Of a stretch of 64,000 nucleotides of DNA, positions 16,540-25,399 are shown one piece after another (the first letter of the stretch is position 1; each line of letters starts with the position of its first letter). The stretch comes from Ornithinimicrobium cavernae (GTDB lineage Bacteria > Actinomycetota > Actinomycetes > Actinomycetales > Dermatophilaceae): contig NZ_QDDJ01000005.1 of NCBI RefSeq assembly GCF_003121625.1, positions 124,001-188,000 on the forward strand. Direction: 5' to 3'. The notes under the pieces were generated by a model. That model searched no databases and had not been told where the DNA came from. It saw only the letters and a list, made by a program, of their open reading frames with translations. The position numbers and the translations under genes are program-made.

Positions 16540-18312
16540 TCAGTCCTTCAGCTCGCAGATCGCTGCACCGTTGCCGACGGTCTGCCCGACCTCGGCGGCC
16601 AGACCGGTGACGGTGCCCGCCTTGTGGGCGTTGATCGGCTGCTCCATCTTCATCGCCTCGAGCACAACCACCAGGTCGCCCTCGGCCACCTGCTGACCCT
16701 CCTCGACGGCGATCTTGACGATGGTGCCCTGCATCGGTGCGGTCACGGCATCACCGGAGGCCGCCGCCGCGCCACCGCCGGAGCGGGACCGCTTCGGCGC
16801 CTTCCTGCGGGCACCGGTCCCGTTGCTGCTGCCGAGCGCGAGACCGCCGGGCAGGGAGACCTCCACGCGCTTGCCGCCGACCTCGACGACCAGGTTCTGC
16901 CGCTCCTCGGGCTCGGTGTCGGCATCCGCCGTCGGGCCGGAGTAGGGCTCGATCCGGTTGTCGAACTCGGTCTCCATCCAGCGCGTGTGCACCGAGAACG
17001 GGGTCGTCGGGTCCTCCGGGGCGAACGCCGGGTCCTCGACGACGGCGCGGTGGAAGGTCAGGGCGGTCGGCATGCCCTCCACGACGAACTCGGCCAGCGC
17101 GCGCCGCGACCGGGCCAGGGCCTCCTGCCGGGTCCGGCCGGTGACGATGAGCTTGGCCAGCATGGAGTCGAAGGCGCCGGCGACGACATCCCCCTGCTCC
17201 ACACCGGAGTCCACGCGCACGCCCGGGCCGCTGGGGACCCGGTAGGTCAGCACGGAGCCCGGCGCGGGCAGGAACCCGCGGCCGGGGTCCTCGCCGTTGA
17301 TGCGGAACTCGAAGGAGTGACCACGGACGTCGGTCGCGTCGTAGCCCAGCTCCTCACCGTCGGCGATGCGGAACTGCTCGCGCACCAGGTCGATGCCGGT
17401 GACCTCCTCGGTGACCGGGTGCTCGACCTGCAGGCGGGTGTTGACCTCGAGGAAGGAGATGGTGCCGTCCTGGCCGACGAGGAACTCGCAGGTGCCCGCC
17501 CCGACGTAGCCGGCCTCCTTCAGGATCGCCTTGGAGGCACGGTCCAGCTCGGCCTGCTGCTCCGGGGACAGGAACGGCGCGGGGGCCTCCTCGACGAGCT
17601 TCTGGTGACGGCGCTGCAGGGAGCAGTCCCGGGTGGAGACCACGACCACGTTGCCGTGCTGGTCGGCCAGGCACTGGGTCTCGACGTGGCGGGGCCGGTC
17701 GAGGTAGCGCTCGACAAAGCACTCGCCGCGACCGAAGGCCGAGACCGCCTCGCGGACCGCCGAGTCGAACAGCTCGGGGATCTCCTCGATGGTGCGGGCG
17801 ACCTTCAGCCCACGTCCGCCACCGCCGTAGGCCGCCTTGATCGCGATCGGGAGCCCGTGCTCCTGGGCGAAGGCCACGATCTCGTCGGCGTCTGCCACCG
17901 GGTCCTTGGTGCCGGGCACGAGCGGGGCGCCGGCAGCCGTGGCGATGTGCCGGGCCCTGACCTTGTCGCCGAGGGCGTCGATGGCCTGCGGGCCGGGGCC
18001 GATCCAGGTCAGTCCGGCGTCGAGGACGGCCTGGGCGAAGGAGGCGTTCTCCGCCAGGAAGCCGTAGCCCGGGTGGACCGCGTCGGCCCCGGACTGCTTC
18101 GCGATGTCGATCAGCTTCTCCTGCACGAGGTAGGAGTCGCCCGGCGTGCTGCCCCCCAGGGCGTAGGCCTCGTCGGCCATCTTCACGTGCAGCGCATCAC
18201 GGTCCGGCTCGGCGTAGACGGCGACGGACCCGAGGCCGGCGTCCTTACAGGCACGGGCGATGCGGACGGCGATCTCGCCGCGGTTTGCGATAAGGACCTT
18301 GCTGATCGGCAT
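16540..18312 (-). CDS. Acyl-CoA carboxylase alpha subunit (biotin carboxylase + biotin carboxyl carrier)
   Basis: A 590-residue fused alpha chain. Residues 1-450 are biotin carboxylase ([20 protein letters not shown]-grasp [10 protein letters not shown]; active site [16 protein letters not shown]). The C-terminus is a biotinyl domain with [12 protein letters not shown], the biotinylated lysine being about residue 555. It would charge biotin with CO2 for the beta subunits at 25.4 kb and 41.9 kb, for acetyl-, propionyl- or longer acyl-CoA. ATG 18312 is used; GTG 18318 is two codons upstream. The biotin ligase gene is at 43.1 kb. Confidence 0.94.
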   Translation of the reverse strand: MPISKVLIANRGEIAVRIARACKDAGLGSVAVYAEPDRDALHVKMADEAYALGGSTPGDSYLVQEKLIDIAKQSGADAVHPGYGFLAENASFAQAVLDAGLTWIGPGPQAIDALGDKVRARHIATAAGAPLVPGTKDPVADADEIVAFAQEHGLPIAIKAAYGGGGRGLKVARTIEEIPELFDSAVREAVSAFGRGECFVERYLDRPRHVETQCLADQHGNVVVVSTRDCSLQRRHQKLVEEAPAPFLSPEQQAELDRASKAILKEAGYVGAGTCEFLVGQDGTISFLEVNTRLQVEHPVTEEVTGIDLVREQFRIADGEELGYDATDVRGHSFEFRINGEDPGRGFLPAPGSVLTYRVPSGPGVRVDSGVEQGDVVAGAFDSMLAKLIVTGRTRQEALARSRRALAEFVVEGMPTALTFHRAVVEDPAFAPEDPTTPFSVHTRWMETEFDNRIEPYSGPTADADTEPEERQNLVVEVGGKRVEVSLPGGLALGSSNGTGARRKAPKRSRSGGGAAAASGDAVTAPMQGTIVKIAVEEGQQVAEGDLVVVLEAMKMEQPINAHKAGTVTGLAAEVGQTVGNGAAICELKD

Positions 18313-18372
18313 GGGCACACACTAATGCCAGGCCGTATGCGGTGTGGTGGGCGAGGTGCTCGGAGCCGCGTC

Positions 18373-19116
18373 TCAGTGCTCGGTCAGGTCGGGGAGGGCC
18401 GACGCAGCGCCCCGGATGTGGGCCTCGACGAGATCGGCGGCCAGATCGGCCCGGCCCTCGCGGATCGCCTCGTGGATGCCGTGGTGCTCGGTCCGCAGCA
18501 CCGACGCCAGGGCCTCCCAGTCGGTCACCTTGCGGAACGCCTCGAGGTGGCGCGAGCGCAGCGAGGCGCGGATCGCCTCGGTCAGGTTGGAGAAGAGCCG
18601 GTTGCCGCCCGCCTGGGCGATGGCGACGTGGAAGTCCGTGTCGGCGTCGTTGAACGTCTCCCGGTCCAGACTCTCCGTGTCCATCAGGGTCAGGGGGACG
18701 CGCATGGCCTCGACGGCCTCGGCGCTGGCCCGTTGCGCGGCGAGCGCGGCGCTGGAACGTTCGAGGAGGATGCGCGCCTCAACGACCTCGTCGACCTGGA
18801 AGTTGGCGAGCTCGACGTGCAGCCGGAGGAGTCGGGTCAGCGCGGCGCTCGGCATGGAGGCGATGAAGGTCCCGGCGCCGCGACCGGAGCCCACGCTCGA
18901 TCGCAGGACACCGTGGCTCTCCAGGACGCGGATGGCCTCCCGGACGCCGGCCCGGCTCACCTGGAGGCGGGCAGCCAGGTCACGCTCGGGCGGGAGCGGA
19001 TCACCCACCGTGAGGGTCCCGGCCATGATCTGGTCCTCGATGGCCTCGATGACCAGCTCGTGCGTGCTGTTGCGGGCCACCGGACCCCACGCCGGGCCGC
19101 TCTCCGCACTCGCCAT
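18373..19116 (-). CDS. FadR/GntR-family regulator, probable L-lactate regulator
   Basis: A 247-residue protein: N-terminal winged helix (LPPERDLAARLQVSRAGVRE, about residues 40-59, then IRVLESHGVL) and an FCD-type helical effector domain with the metal-binding pattern (DTDFHVAIAQAGGN, HHGIHEAI). This is the FadR subgroup that includes LldR. It is divergent from lldP-lldD, with a perfect 27-bp palindrome in the gap. I infer that it represses lactate uptake and oxidation in the absence of lactate. ATG 19116 is chosen; upstream in-frame starts to 19173 are possible. Confidence 0.85.
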   Translation of the reverse strand: MASAESGPAWGPVARNSTHELVIEAIEDQIMAGTLTVGDPLPPERDLAARLQVSRAGVREAIRVLESHGVLRSSVGSGRGAGTFIASMPSAALTRLLRLHVELANFQVDEVVEARILLERSSAALAAQRASAEAVEAMRVPLTLMDTESLDRETFNDADTDFHVAIAQAGGNRLFSNLTEAIRASLRSRHLEAFRKVTDWEALASVLRTEHHGIHEAIREGRADLAADLVEAHIRGAASALPDLTEH

Positions 19117-19209
19117 CTGTGGTCCAACCTCTGGGTGGTCGTGTCCTTGTGTGGTCTGAGTCAGTTGTAGCACACGGGCGGCGCTAAAGAACTTCTTGGC
19201 GCGAGGGTC

Positions 19210-19238
19210 TTGACGCCGCCCCGGCGCATCCCTACTCT
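19210..19238 (+). promoter_or_regulatory. Promoter of the lldP-lldD operon
   Basis: TTGACG (19210-19215) and TACTCT (19233-19238) have 17-base spacing. The -10 box touches the left end of the 27-bp operator, so a bound regulator would block RNA polymerase. Confidence 0.7.
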
Positions 19239-19265
19239 TCTCTTAGTGGTCAGACCACTAAGAGA
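19239..19265. promoter_or_regulatory. 27-bp perfect palindromic operator for the FadR-type regulator
   Basis: Two 13-bp arms (19239-19251 and 19253-19265) are exactly complementary around a central A. The core TGGTCAGACCA is the classic FadR/LldR-type site (TGGTCnGACCA). It sits between the regulator gene and lldP, just after the -10 box. Confidence 0.9.
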
Positions 19266-19344
19266 TCAACCAATACATCCCTAACCACCCAGTCCATCAA
19301 CGGCGATGAACCAGTGTCGCGCCGCCGATGAGTACGGAGGCGAT

Positions 19345-21030
19345 ATGTACACCCCTGATCTGGCGCCGGTCGCAGGAAGCCTGTTGTGGTCCTCCCTGGT
19401 CGCGCTGCTGCCGCTCGTGACGATCTTCGTGACGCTGGGCGTGCTGTGCTGGAAGGCCTACTGGGCAGGCCTGGCCGCTCTGGCTGTCGCCGGGTTCGTG
19501 GCGGTGCTTGCCTACGGCATGCCGATTCACCTGGTTGGGCTGTCCGCCACCCAGGGGTTCGCCTTCGGCCTGTTCCCCATCATGTGGATCGTCGTGAACG
19601 CCATCTGGCTCTATGAGCTCACGGTCCGGTCGGGGCGCTTCGAGGACCTGCGCCTCGTCATCGACCTGATCTCTGACGACCCACGCGTGCAGGCGATCAT
19701 CATCGCGTTCTGCTTCGGTGGCCTGTTGGAGGCGCTGGCCGGGTTCGGTGCCCCGGTCGCGATCACGGGCGTCATGCTGATGGCCGTCGGCTTCACCGCC
19801 ATGCGGGCGGCGAGCGTCGTCCTGATCGCGAACACCGCCCCCGTCGCCTTCGGGGCCATCGCGATCCCGATCATCACCGCGGGCAACCTCACCGGCATCG
19901 ACTACGAGCACATCGGTGCAGTGGTCGGTCGGCAGACGCCGTTCCTCGCGGCCCTGGTCCCCTTGTTCCTCGTGGTGCTGGTGGACGGCCGCCGGGGTCT
20001 GAGGCAGTTGTGGCCGCTCGCCGCGACCGTGGGGGTGGCCTTCGCGGTGGCGCAGTTCGTCTCCTCGAACTGGCTCTCCGTGGAGCTCACCGACATCGTC
20101 GCCTCGTTGGCGGGTCTGGCCGCCGCCGTGCTGGTGCTGCGGGTGTGGAAGCCGAGCGGCGGCCGGGAGGCGCTGCAGCGGATGGACAGCGAGCGCGCGC
20201 ACGAGGATGCCGACCCGGTCTCGCCGGAGGCCGCCGGAGGTGGCGTGGCGACCGCCCGACGCACGACGGTGGCGCTCACCCCGACCAGGGTGTTCCTCGC
20301 ACTGTTCCCCTACCTGCTGGTCATTGCGGTCTTCTCACTGGCCAAGCTCTGGGCGCCGCTGACCGGCTGGCTGGCGGGGACAGATGTGAAGATCCCCTGG
20401 CCCGGGCTGGACGGCAACGTGTTCACCCCGGCCGGCGAGCTCTCGACCAGCACCGTCTACAGCCTCCAGTGGCTCTCCTCTCCCGGCACGCTCCTGCTGG
20501 TCTCGGGCCTCGTGGTGGCACTCGTCTACCGGATGTCGGGCAGGGACACCCTCGGCGTCTACCGGGAGACCGTCGTCAAGCTCCGCTTCGCCATCCTGAC
20601 GGTGGGCTCCGTCCTCGCCCTGGCCTATGTGATGAACCAGTCCGGCCAGACGATCACCATCGGTTCCTGGATCGCCGGCACCGGCGCGGCGTTCGCGTTC
20701 TTCTCGCCGGTGCTCGGCTGGCTGGGCACCGCGGTCACCGGGTCGGACACCAGCGCCAACGCGCTCTTTGCCACGCTGCAGCAGACCGCCGCCGAGAAGG
20801 CCGGCATCGACCCGGCCCTGCTCGTCGCGGCCAACACCTCCGGTGGTGTGGTGGGCAAGATGATCAGCCCGCAGAACCTCACCATCGCCGCCACCGCGGT
20901 CGGTCTGGTCGGCCGGGAGTCCGATATCTTCCGGAAGGTCATCTGGTGGAGCGTGGGCATGCTGCTCGCCCTGTGCCTGCTCGTCGGACTGCAGTCGACA
21001 GTCCTCTCCTGGATGATCCCCACACCATGA
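19345..21030 (+). CDS. lldP: L-lactate permease
   Basis: A 561-residue protein of the lactate permease (LctP) family with about 13 membrane helices. Recognisable stretches are [20 protein letters not shown] (about residues 127-146), [20 protein letters not shown], and near the end [20 protein letters not shown] and [17 protein letters not shown] (about 507-523). It imports L-lactate with protons. ATG 19345 follows GGAGG. The coding region is followed directly by lldD in one operon under the palindromic operator. Confidence 0.95.
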   Translation: MYTPDLAPVAGSLLWSSLVALLPLVTIFVTLGVLCWKAYWAGLAALAVAGFVAVLAYGMPIHLVGLSATQGFAFGLFPIMWIVVNAIWLYELTVRSGRFEDLRLVIDLISDDPRVQAIIIAFCFGGLLEALAGFGAPVAITGVMLMAVGFTAMRAASVVLIANTAPVAFGAIAIPIITAGNLTGIDYEHIGAVVGRQTPFLAALVPLFLVVLVDGRRGLRQLWPLAATVGVAFAVAQFVSSNWLSVELTDIVASLAGLAAAVLVLRVWKPSGGREALQRMDSERAHEDADPVSPEAAGGGVATARRTTVALTPTRVFLALFPYLLVIAVFSLAKLWAPLTGWLAGTDVKIPWPGLDGNVFTPAGELSTSTVYSLQWLSSPGTLLLVSGLVVALVYRMSGRDTLGVYRETVVKLRFAILTVGSVLALAYVMNQSGQTITIGSWIAGTGAAFAFFSPVLGWLGTAVTGSDTSANALFATLQQTAAEKAGIDPALLVAANTSGGVVGKMISPQNLTIAATAVGLVGRESDIFRKVIWWSVGMLLALCLLVGLQSTVLSWMIPTP

Positions 21031-21101
21031 CCCGACTCGAGCAGCCCGAACAGCCCGTCCCGCCGACGGTGCCGTCCCGCCCCCCGAAGGAGACAGCCAG
21101 C

Positions 21102-22364
21102 ATGGTCCAGCGTCAGGCCCCTCGTCCCGCAGAGGTCCTCGAGCTCATGAAGTTCAAGAAGTTCGAGCGCAACGGCCGCAGGCGCCGTCTGCAGTCGGCG
21201 CAGACCATCGAGGACCTGCGCCGGATCGCCAAGCGGCGGACACCGGCAGCCGCGTTCGACTACACCGACGGTGGCGCCGAGGACGAGATCTCGCTGAAGC
21301 GCGCCGTGCAGGCGTTCGAGGACGTGGAGTTCCACCCGGCGATCCTCAACGACGTCTCAGAGGTCAGCACCGCGACCACGGTCCTGGGCGACACCTCGGC
21401 GCTGCCGTTCGGGATCGCACCGACCGGCTTCACGCGCCTGATGCAGACGGAGGGAGAGGTGGCAGGTGCCGGGGCCGCTGGTGCCGCGGGCATCCCGTTC
21501 ACCCTCTCCACACTGGGCACGACCTCGATCGAGGCCGTGAAGGCGGCCAACCCGCACGGACGCAACTGGTTCCAGCTCTACGTCATGCGCCAGCGCGAGA
21601 TCTCCTACGGCCTCGTCGAGCGTGCGGCCGCCGCAGGCTATGACACCCTGCTGTTCACGGTCGACACGCCCGTGGCCGGCGCCCGCCTGCGGGACACCCG
21701 CAACGGCTTCTCCATCCCGCCGCAGCTCGCCCTCCGGACGGTGGCCAACGCCTCGCTGCGCCCCTGGTGGTGGTGGGACTTCCTGACCACCGCCAAGCTG
21801 GAGTTCGCGTCCCTGTCGGAGACCGGTGGCACGGTCGGGGAGCTGCTCAACTCCGCGATGGACCCCTCGATCAACTACGGGGACCTCGCCGAGATCAGGG
21901 CGATGTGGCCGGGCAAGCTGGCGGTGAAGGGTGTCCAGACGGTCAGTGACGCCCGGAAGCTGACCGACCTCGGAGTGGACGCGATCGTGCTCTCCAACCA
22001 CGGCGGGCGACAGCTCGACCGCGCACCGGTGCCCTTCCACCTGCTGCCGCAGGTCGTCCGCGAGGTCGGGCGGGACACCGAGATCATCGTGGACACCGGC
22101 ATCCGCAACGGCGCCGACGTGGTCGCCTCACTGGCGCTCGGCGCGCAGTTCACCCTCATCGGCCGGGCCTACCTCTACGGCCTGATGGCCGGCGGCCGAC
22201 AGGGCGTGGACCGGGCGATCGAGATCCTCGCCGACCAGGTCCGGCGCACCATGCAGCTGCTCCAGGTCCGCAGCGTCGAGGAGCTGAACCCCTCGCACGT
22301 CACCCAGCTCACCCGGTTCAACCGCGTGGACCTCGCGTCCCAGGAGGCCATCGAGCGGGTCTGA
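21102..22364 (+). CDS. lldD: FMN-dependent L-lactate dehydrogenase
   Basis: A 420-residue alpha-hydroxyacid oxidase. It has [17 protein letters not shown], the FMN-binding PFGIAPTGF and [10 protein letters not shown] segments, [12 protein letters not shown], and the catalytic histidine in [14 protein letters not shown] (about residue 301). It oxidises L-lactate to pyruvate and passes electrons to the respiratory chain. ATG 21102 is chosen for its AAGGAGA site; an in-frame ATG at 21027 overlaps the lldP stop as ATGA and would add 25 Pro-rich residues. The operon converges with the cysteine-desulfurase-like gene. Confidence 0.94.
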   Translation: MVQRQAPRPAEVLELMKFKKFERNGRRRRLQSAQTIEDLRRIAKRRTPAAAFDYTDGGAEDEISLKRAVQAFEDVEFHPAILNDVSEVSTATTVLGDTSALPFGIAPTGFTRLMQTEGEVAGAGAAGAAGIPFTLSTLGTTSIEAVKAANPHGRNWFQLYVMRQREISYGLVERAAAAGYDTLLFTVDTPVAGARLRDTRNGFSIPPQLALRTVANASLRPWWWWDFLTTAKLEFASLSETGGTVGELLNSAMDPSINYGDLAEIRAMWPGKLAVKGVQTVSDARKLTDLGVDAIVLSNHGGRQLDRAPVPFHLLPQVVREVGRDTEIIVDTGIRNGADVVASLALGAQFTLIGRAYLYGLMAGGRQGVDRAIEILADQVRRTMQLLQVRSVEELNPSHVTQLTRFNRVDLASQEAIERV

Positions 22365-22392
22365 CAGGCGGCCGGCGGACGGAGGAGTGCGA

Positions 22393-23598
22393 TCAGCCGC
22401 AGGGCAGGGTCCGCAGTCCCTCGAGCAGGCGGTCGACGTCCGCCTCGTCGGTGTACGGCGCCAGCCCGACCCGGACCCCGCCGTCGGCCCCGAGTCCCAG
22501 GTGGTGGCTGGTCTCCCAGGCGTAGAAGTGGCCCGCGGGGGCGTTGACGCCCCGGTCGGCGAGGTGCTGCCGGACCGTCTGCGGGTCGACTCCCTCGATG
22601 GTGAGCAGCAGTGTCGGGGTGCGCCTCGCGGCGTTGCTGTGGAGCCGGACTCCCGGCAGCTCGCGGAGGGCCGGCTCGAGGCGGGACAGCAGGTGCTCCT
22701 CGTGTCCCTCCAGGGCGGCGTATGACGTGGCGAGCCGCTCCCTGCGGGTGCCGGTCTGTCCCGGGACCAGGTCGGCCAGGAAGTCCACCGCGGCGGTCGT
22801 CCCGGCCAGCAGCTCGTAGGGAAGGGTGCCGAGCTCGAAGCGCTCGGGGACAGCGTCCGTCGAGGGCAGCAGCTTGGCCGGCCGGAGCGGCTCCAGCGTC
22901 TCCGGCCGCGCGGCCAGCACACCACAGTGCGGGCCGAGGAACTTGTAGGGCGAACACACCCAGAAGTCGGCGCCGGAGGCCTCCAGGTCGGGGAGCGCGT
23001 GGGCCGTCGCGTGGACACCGTCGACCCAGAGCTGCGCCCCGACGCCGTGCACCAGCTCGGCGATCGCGGGCAGGTCGGGACGGGTGCCGATGAGGTTCGA
23101 GGCCGCGGTGAGCGCGACCAGCACGGTCCGCCCGGACAGCGCCGCCGACAGGTGCTTGGTGGTGAGCTCACCCGTCGCCGGGTCGAAGTCCACCCACCGG
23201 ACGGTCGCACCCGCCTGCTCCGCGGCATACAGCCAGGGACGCACATTGCAGTCGTGGTCCAGACGACTGACCACGACCTCGTCCCCCGGCTCCCAGCCCG
23301 CCGCCAGGGTGCGGCTGACGTGGAAGGTCAGCTCGGTGGCCGACCGGCCGAAGACCACGCCGCGCGGCTCCACGGCGAGGAGATCGCCCATCGCCCGGCG
23401 GGCGGCCCCCACGATCTCCTCCGCGCGGCGCTCGGCCGCGGTGACCGTGCCCCGGTTGGCGACGGCCGCCAGCAGTGTGTCCGCGACGGCGCGGGCCACC
23501 GGCTCGGGCGTCTGGGTGCCACCCGGTCCGTCGAAGTGGGCCGCGCCCTCGGCGAGGGCGGGGAACTGGGCACGGACGGCAGCCACGTCATACGTCAT
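22393..23598 (-). CDS. Cysteine desulfurase-like PLP enzyme (class V aminotransferase fold)
   Basis: A 401-residue fold-type I PLP protein. It has the phosphate-site strand HFDGPGGTQTPEPVARAV, SRLDHDCNVRPWL, LWVDGVHATAHALPDL and the probable PLP lysine in FWVCSPYKFLGPHCGVLA (about residue 222). It matches the cysteine-desulfurase-like group (TIGR01976) and not the true IscS/SufS proteins: no Fe-S assembly genes are nearby and the flexible cysteine loop is not evident. ATG 23598 is chosen; an in-frame start six codons upstream is possible. The substrate is unknown. Confidence 0.82.
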   Translation of the reverse strand: MTYDVAAVRAQFPALAEGAAHFDGPGGTQTPEPVARAVADTLLAAVANRGTVTAAERRAEEIVGAARRAMGDLLAVEPRGVVFGRSATELTFHVSRTLAAGWEPGDEVVVSRLDHDCNVRPWLYAAEQAGATVRWVDFDPATGELTTKHLSAALSGRTVLVALTAASNLIGTRPDLPAIAELVHGVGAQLWVDGVHATAHALPDLEASGADFWVCSPYKFLGPHCGVLAARPETLEPLRPAKLLPSTDAVPERFELGTLPYELLAGTTAAVDFLADLVPGQTGTRRERLATSYAALEGHEEHLLSRLEPALRELPGVRLHSNAARRTPTLLLTIEGVDPQTVRQHLADRGVNAPAGHFYAWETSHHLGLGADGGVRVGLAPYTDEADVDRLLEGLRTLPCG

Positions 23599-23682
23599 GG
23601 GCCGATCCTGCCGCACCTGCGCAGGCCCACGGCAGGAGGGTGGTGCTCTCTCGGGCGGGTCAGAACCGGCGCCGCAAGGGCC

Positions 23683-23714
23683 GCGGTCTCACGCAGTGAG
23701 GTGTGGGAGACCGC
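23683..23714 (-). terminator. Hairpin at the end of the MerR gene
   Basis: An 8-bp perfect stem (23683-23690 with 23707-23714) with a 16-base loop overlaps the end of the leftward MerR gene. It is a modest terminator candidate. Confidence 0.4.
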
Positions 23715-24136
23715 TACGAGGGCCGGCGTGAGCCGAGGCGCCGCAGGTCCTCCTGGCAGCGGTGCTGCAGCTCCTCCAGCTCGGCGAGGGAGTCCTCGAT
23801 ATCGCGGCGCCGGCTCTCCAGGTCCTGGCGGCGGTCGTCGATCTGGGCCAGGAGGTACCGCAGCTGACCGGCCTCACCCGGCTGCTCGTCATACATGTCG
23901 ATGATCGTGCGGATCTCCTCCAGCGGGAACCCGAGCCGCCGACCCCGCATGATCAGGGCGAGCCGGATGCGGTCCCGGCGGTGGTAGATCCGCTGGGTTC
24001 CGCGGCGCTCGGGCGAGATCAGGCCGAGCTCCTCGTAGTGGCGCACGGTGCGGTGCGTGATCCCGAACTCCTCGGCCATCTCCGCGATGGTCCAGGTGCT
24101 CGGTGGGTGAGGGGCCGCGGCCTGCGCACTTGTCAT
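23714..24136 (-). CDS. MerR-family regulator, probably LiuR-like
   Basis: A 140-residue protein: N-terminal MerR helix-turn-helix (TIAEMAEEFGITHRTVRHYE, about residues 16-35), a wing with GTQRIYHRRDRIRLALI, and a C-terminal coiled coil (LAQIDDRRQDLESRRRDI). There is no cysteine-rich metal-binding end. It diverges from an acyl-CoA dehydrogenase/carboxylase pair with a 16-bp palindrome between, the arrangement of LiuR-type regulators of branched-chain acid breakdown. A TTGACG/CACGAT promoter fits ATG 24136. The effector is probably an acyl-CoA, which is inference. Confidence 0.85.
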   Translation of the reverse strand: MTSAQAAAPHPPSTWTIAEMAEEFGITHRTVRHYEELGLISPERRGTQRIYHRRDRIRLALIMRGRRLGFPLEEIRTIIDMYDEQPGEAGQLRYLLAQIDDRRQDLESRRRDIEDSLAELEELQHRCQEDLRRLGSRRPS

Positions 24137-24157
24137 AGCCACCCATCGTGCTTTACG

Positions 24158-24173
24158 TTGACGTTAACGTCAA
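24158..24173. promoter_or_regulatory. 16-bp palindromic MerR operator
   Basis: TTGACGTTAACGTCAA reads the same on both strands. It lies between the MerR gene and the acyl-CoA dehydrogenase gene, overlaps a TTGACG -35 hexamer in each direction, and resembles ACGTTAACGT-type LiuR sites. Confidence 0.85.
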
Positions 24174-24197
24174 GCACCGAAGAGAGGCCGGCCAGCG

Positions 24198-25382
24198 ATG
24201 TTCGAGCTCAGCAAGGACCACGAGGACTTCCGTCGACTCGTCCGCGACTTCGCGGAGGCCGAGATCGCCCCGCACGTCGAGGAGTGGGACCGCACCAGCC
24301 ACTTCCCGGCCGACCTCGTGCCCAAGATGGGCGAGCTGGGCCTCTTCGGTCTGGAGGCGCCCGAGGAGTTCGGTGGCGCCGGGATGGGCCACGAGGGCTT
24401 CTCCTACCTGTGCGTGGCGATCGAGGAGCTCGGCCGGGTCGACCAGGCCATGGGCATCACGCTGGAGGCCGGGGTCGGCCTGGGCATCAACCCGATCCAG
24501 ACCTACGGCTCCCAGGAGCAGAAGGAGCGCTGGCTGCCGGACCTGGTGCAGGGCAAAGCGCTCGCCGGTTTCGGTCTCACCGAGCCCGAGGCCGGCTCGG
24601 ATGCCGGCGCCACGCGCACCCGCGCCGTCCTGGAGGGTGGTGAGTGGGTCGTCAACGGGGCCAAGTCGTTCATCACCAACTCCGGCACGGACATCACGTC
24701 CGTCGTCACGGTGACCGCCAGGACCGGGGAGCTGGCCGACGGCCGGCCCGAGATCAGCGCGATCATCCTGCCCAACGGCACGCCCGGGTTCACCGTCGAG
24801 CCGCCCTACCGCAAGCTCGGCTGGCACATCTCCGACACCCACGGCCTCACCTTCGAGGGCGCCCGGGTCCCCGAGGCGAACCTGCTCGGCGAGCGCGGCC
24901 ACGGGTTCAAGCAGTTCCTGAAGACGCTGGACGACGGTCGCATCGCGATCGCCGCCCTCGCCGTCGGCTGCCTGCAGCGGATGCTGGAGGAGACCACCCG
25001 CTACAGCCAGGAGCGCCTGGCCTTCGGCAGGCCGATCGCGACCTACCAGGGTGTCTCGTTCCAGGTCGCCGACATCGCGGTGATGACCGAGGCCGCCCGG
25101 GCCCTGGTCTACAAGGCCGCCTGGCTGCGTGAGCAGCAGGCCGCGGGCAGGCGCTCGGTGGCGGAGGTCAAGCAGGCCGCCGCGATCGCCAAGCTGTATG
25201 CCACCGAGTCCGCCGTCACCGCCACCAGGATGGCCACGCAGGTCTTCGGCGGCAACGGCTTCATGGAGGAGTACCCCGTCGCCCGGTTCTACCGCGACGC
25301 CAAGATCCTGGAGATCGGCGAGGGCACCTCCGAGGTCCAACGCATGCTGATCGCCCGCGGCCTCGGCCTGCCGGCCGCCTGA
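24198..25382 (+). CDS. Acyl-CoA dehydrogenase
   Basis: A 394-residue FAD enzyme of beta-oxidation-like pathways. Family marks are FGLTEPEAGSDAGATRTRA (about residues 125-143), the FAD/substrate stretch VVNGAKSFITNSG, RLAFGRPIATYQGVSFQVAD, and near the C-terminus QVFGGNGFMEEYPVARFYRD then ILEIGEGTSEVQRMLIAR. The glutamate in that last motif is the likely catalytic base. With the carboxylase 17 bases downstream and the LiuR-like regulator upstream, isovaleryl- or a similar branched acyl-CoA is the best-guess substrate. Confidence 0.92.
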   Translation: MFELSKDHEDFRRLVRDFAEAEIAPHVEEWDRTSHFPADLVPKMGELGLFGLEAPEEFGGAGMGHEGFSYLCVAIEELGRVDQAMGITLEAGVGLGINPIQTYGSQEQKERWLPDLVQGKALAGFGLTEPEAGSDAGATRTRAVLEGGEWVVNGAKSFITNSGTDITSVVTVTARTGELADGRPEISAIILPNGTPGFTVEPPYRKLGWHISDTHGLTFEGARVPEANLLGERGHGFKQFLKTLDDGRIAIAALAVGCLQRMLEETTRYSQERLAFGRPIATYQGVSFQVADIAVMTEAARALVYKAAWLREQQAAGRRSVAEVKQAAAIAKLYATESAVTATRMATQVFGGNGFMEEYPVARFYRDAKILEIGEGTSEVQRMLIARGLGLPAA

Positions 25383-25399
25383 GCCCGACACCTGACACG

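Noticed and set aside
16402-19170. Very long plus-strand open frame opposite the carboxylase and regulator genes
   Set aside because: It lies antisense to two clear genes and has no family features. Long frames on the wrong strand are common in such GC-rich DNA; 6725-8362, 53143-55407 and 55146-57515 on the minus strand are similar.
22393-23598. IscS/SufS Fe-S cluster desulfurase
   Set aside because: No Fe-S assembly genes are adjacent, and the sequence fits the cysteine-desulfurase-like group instead.
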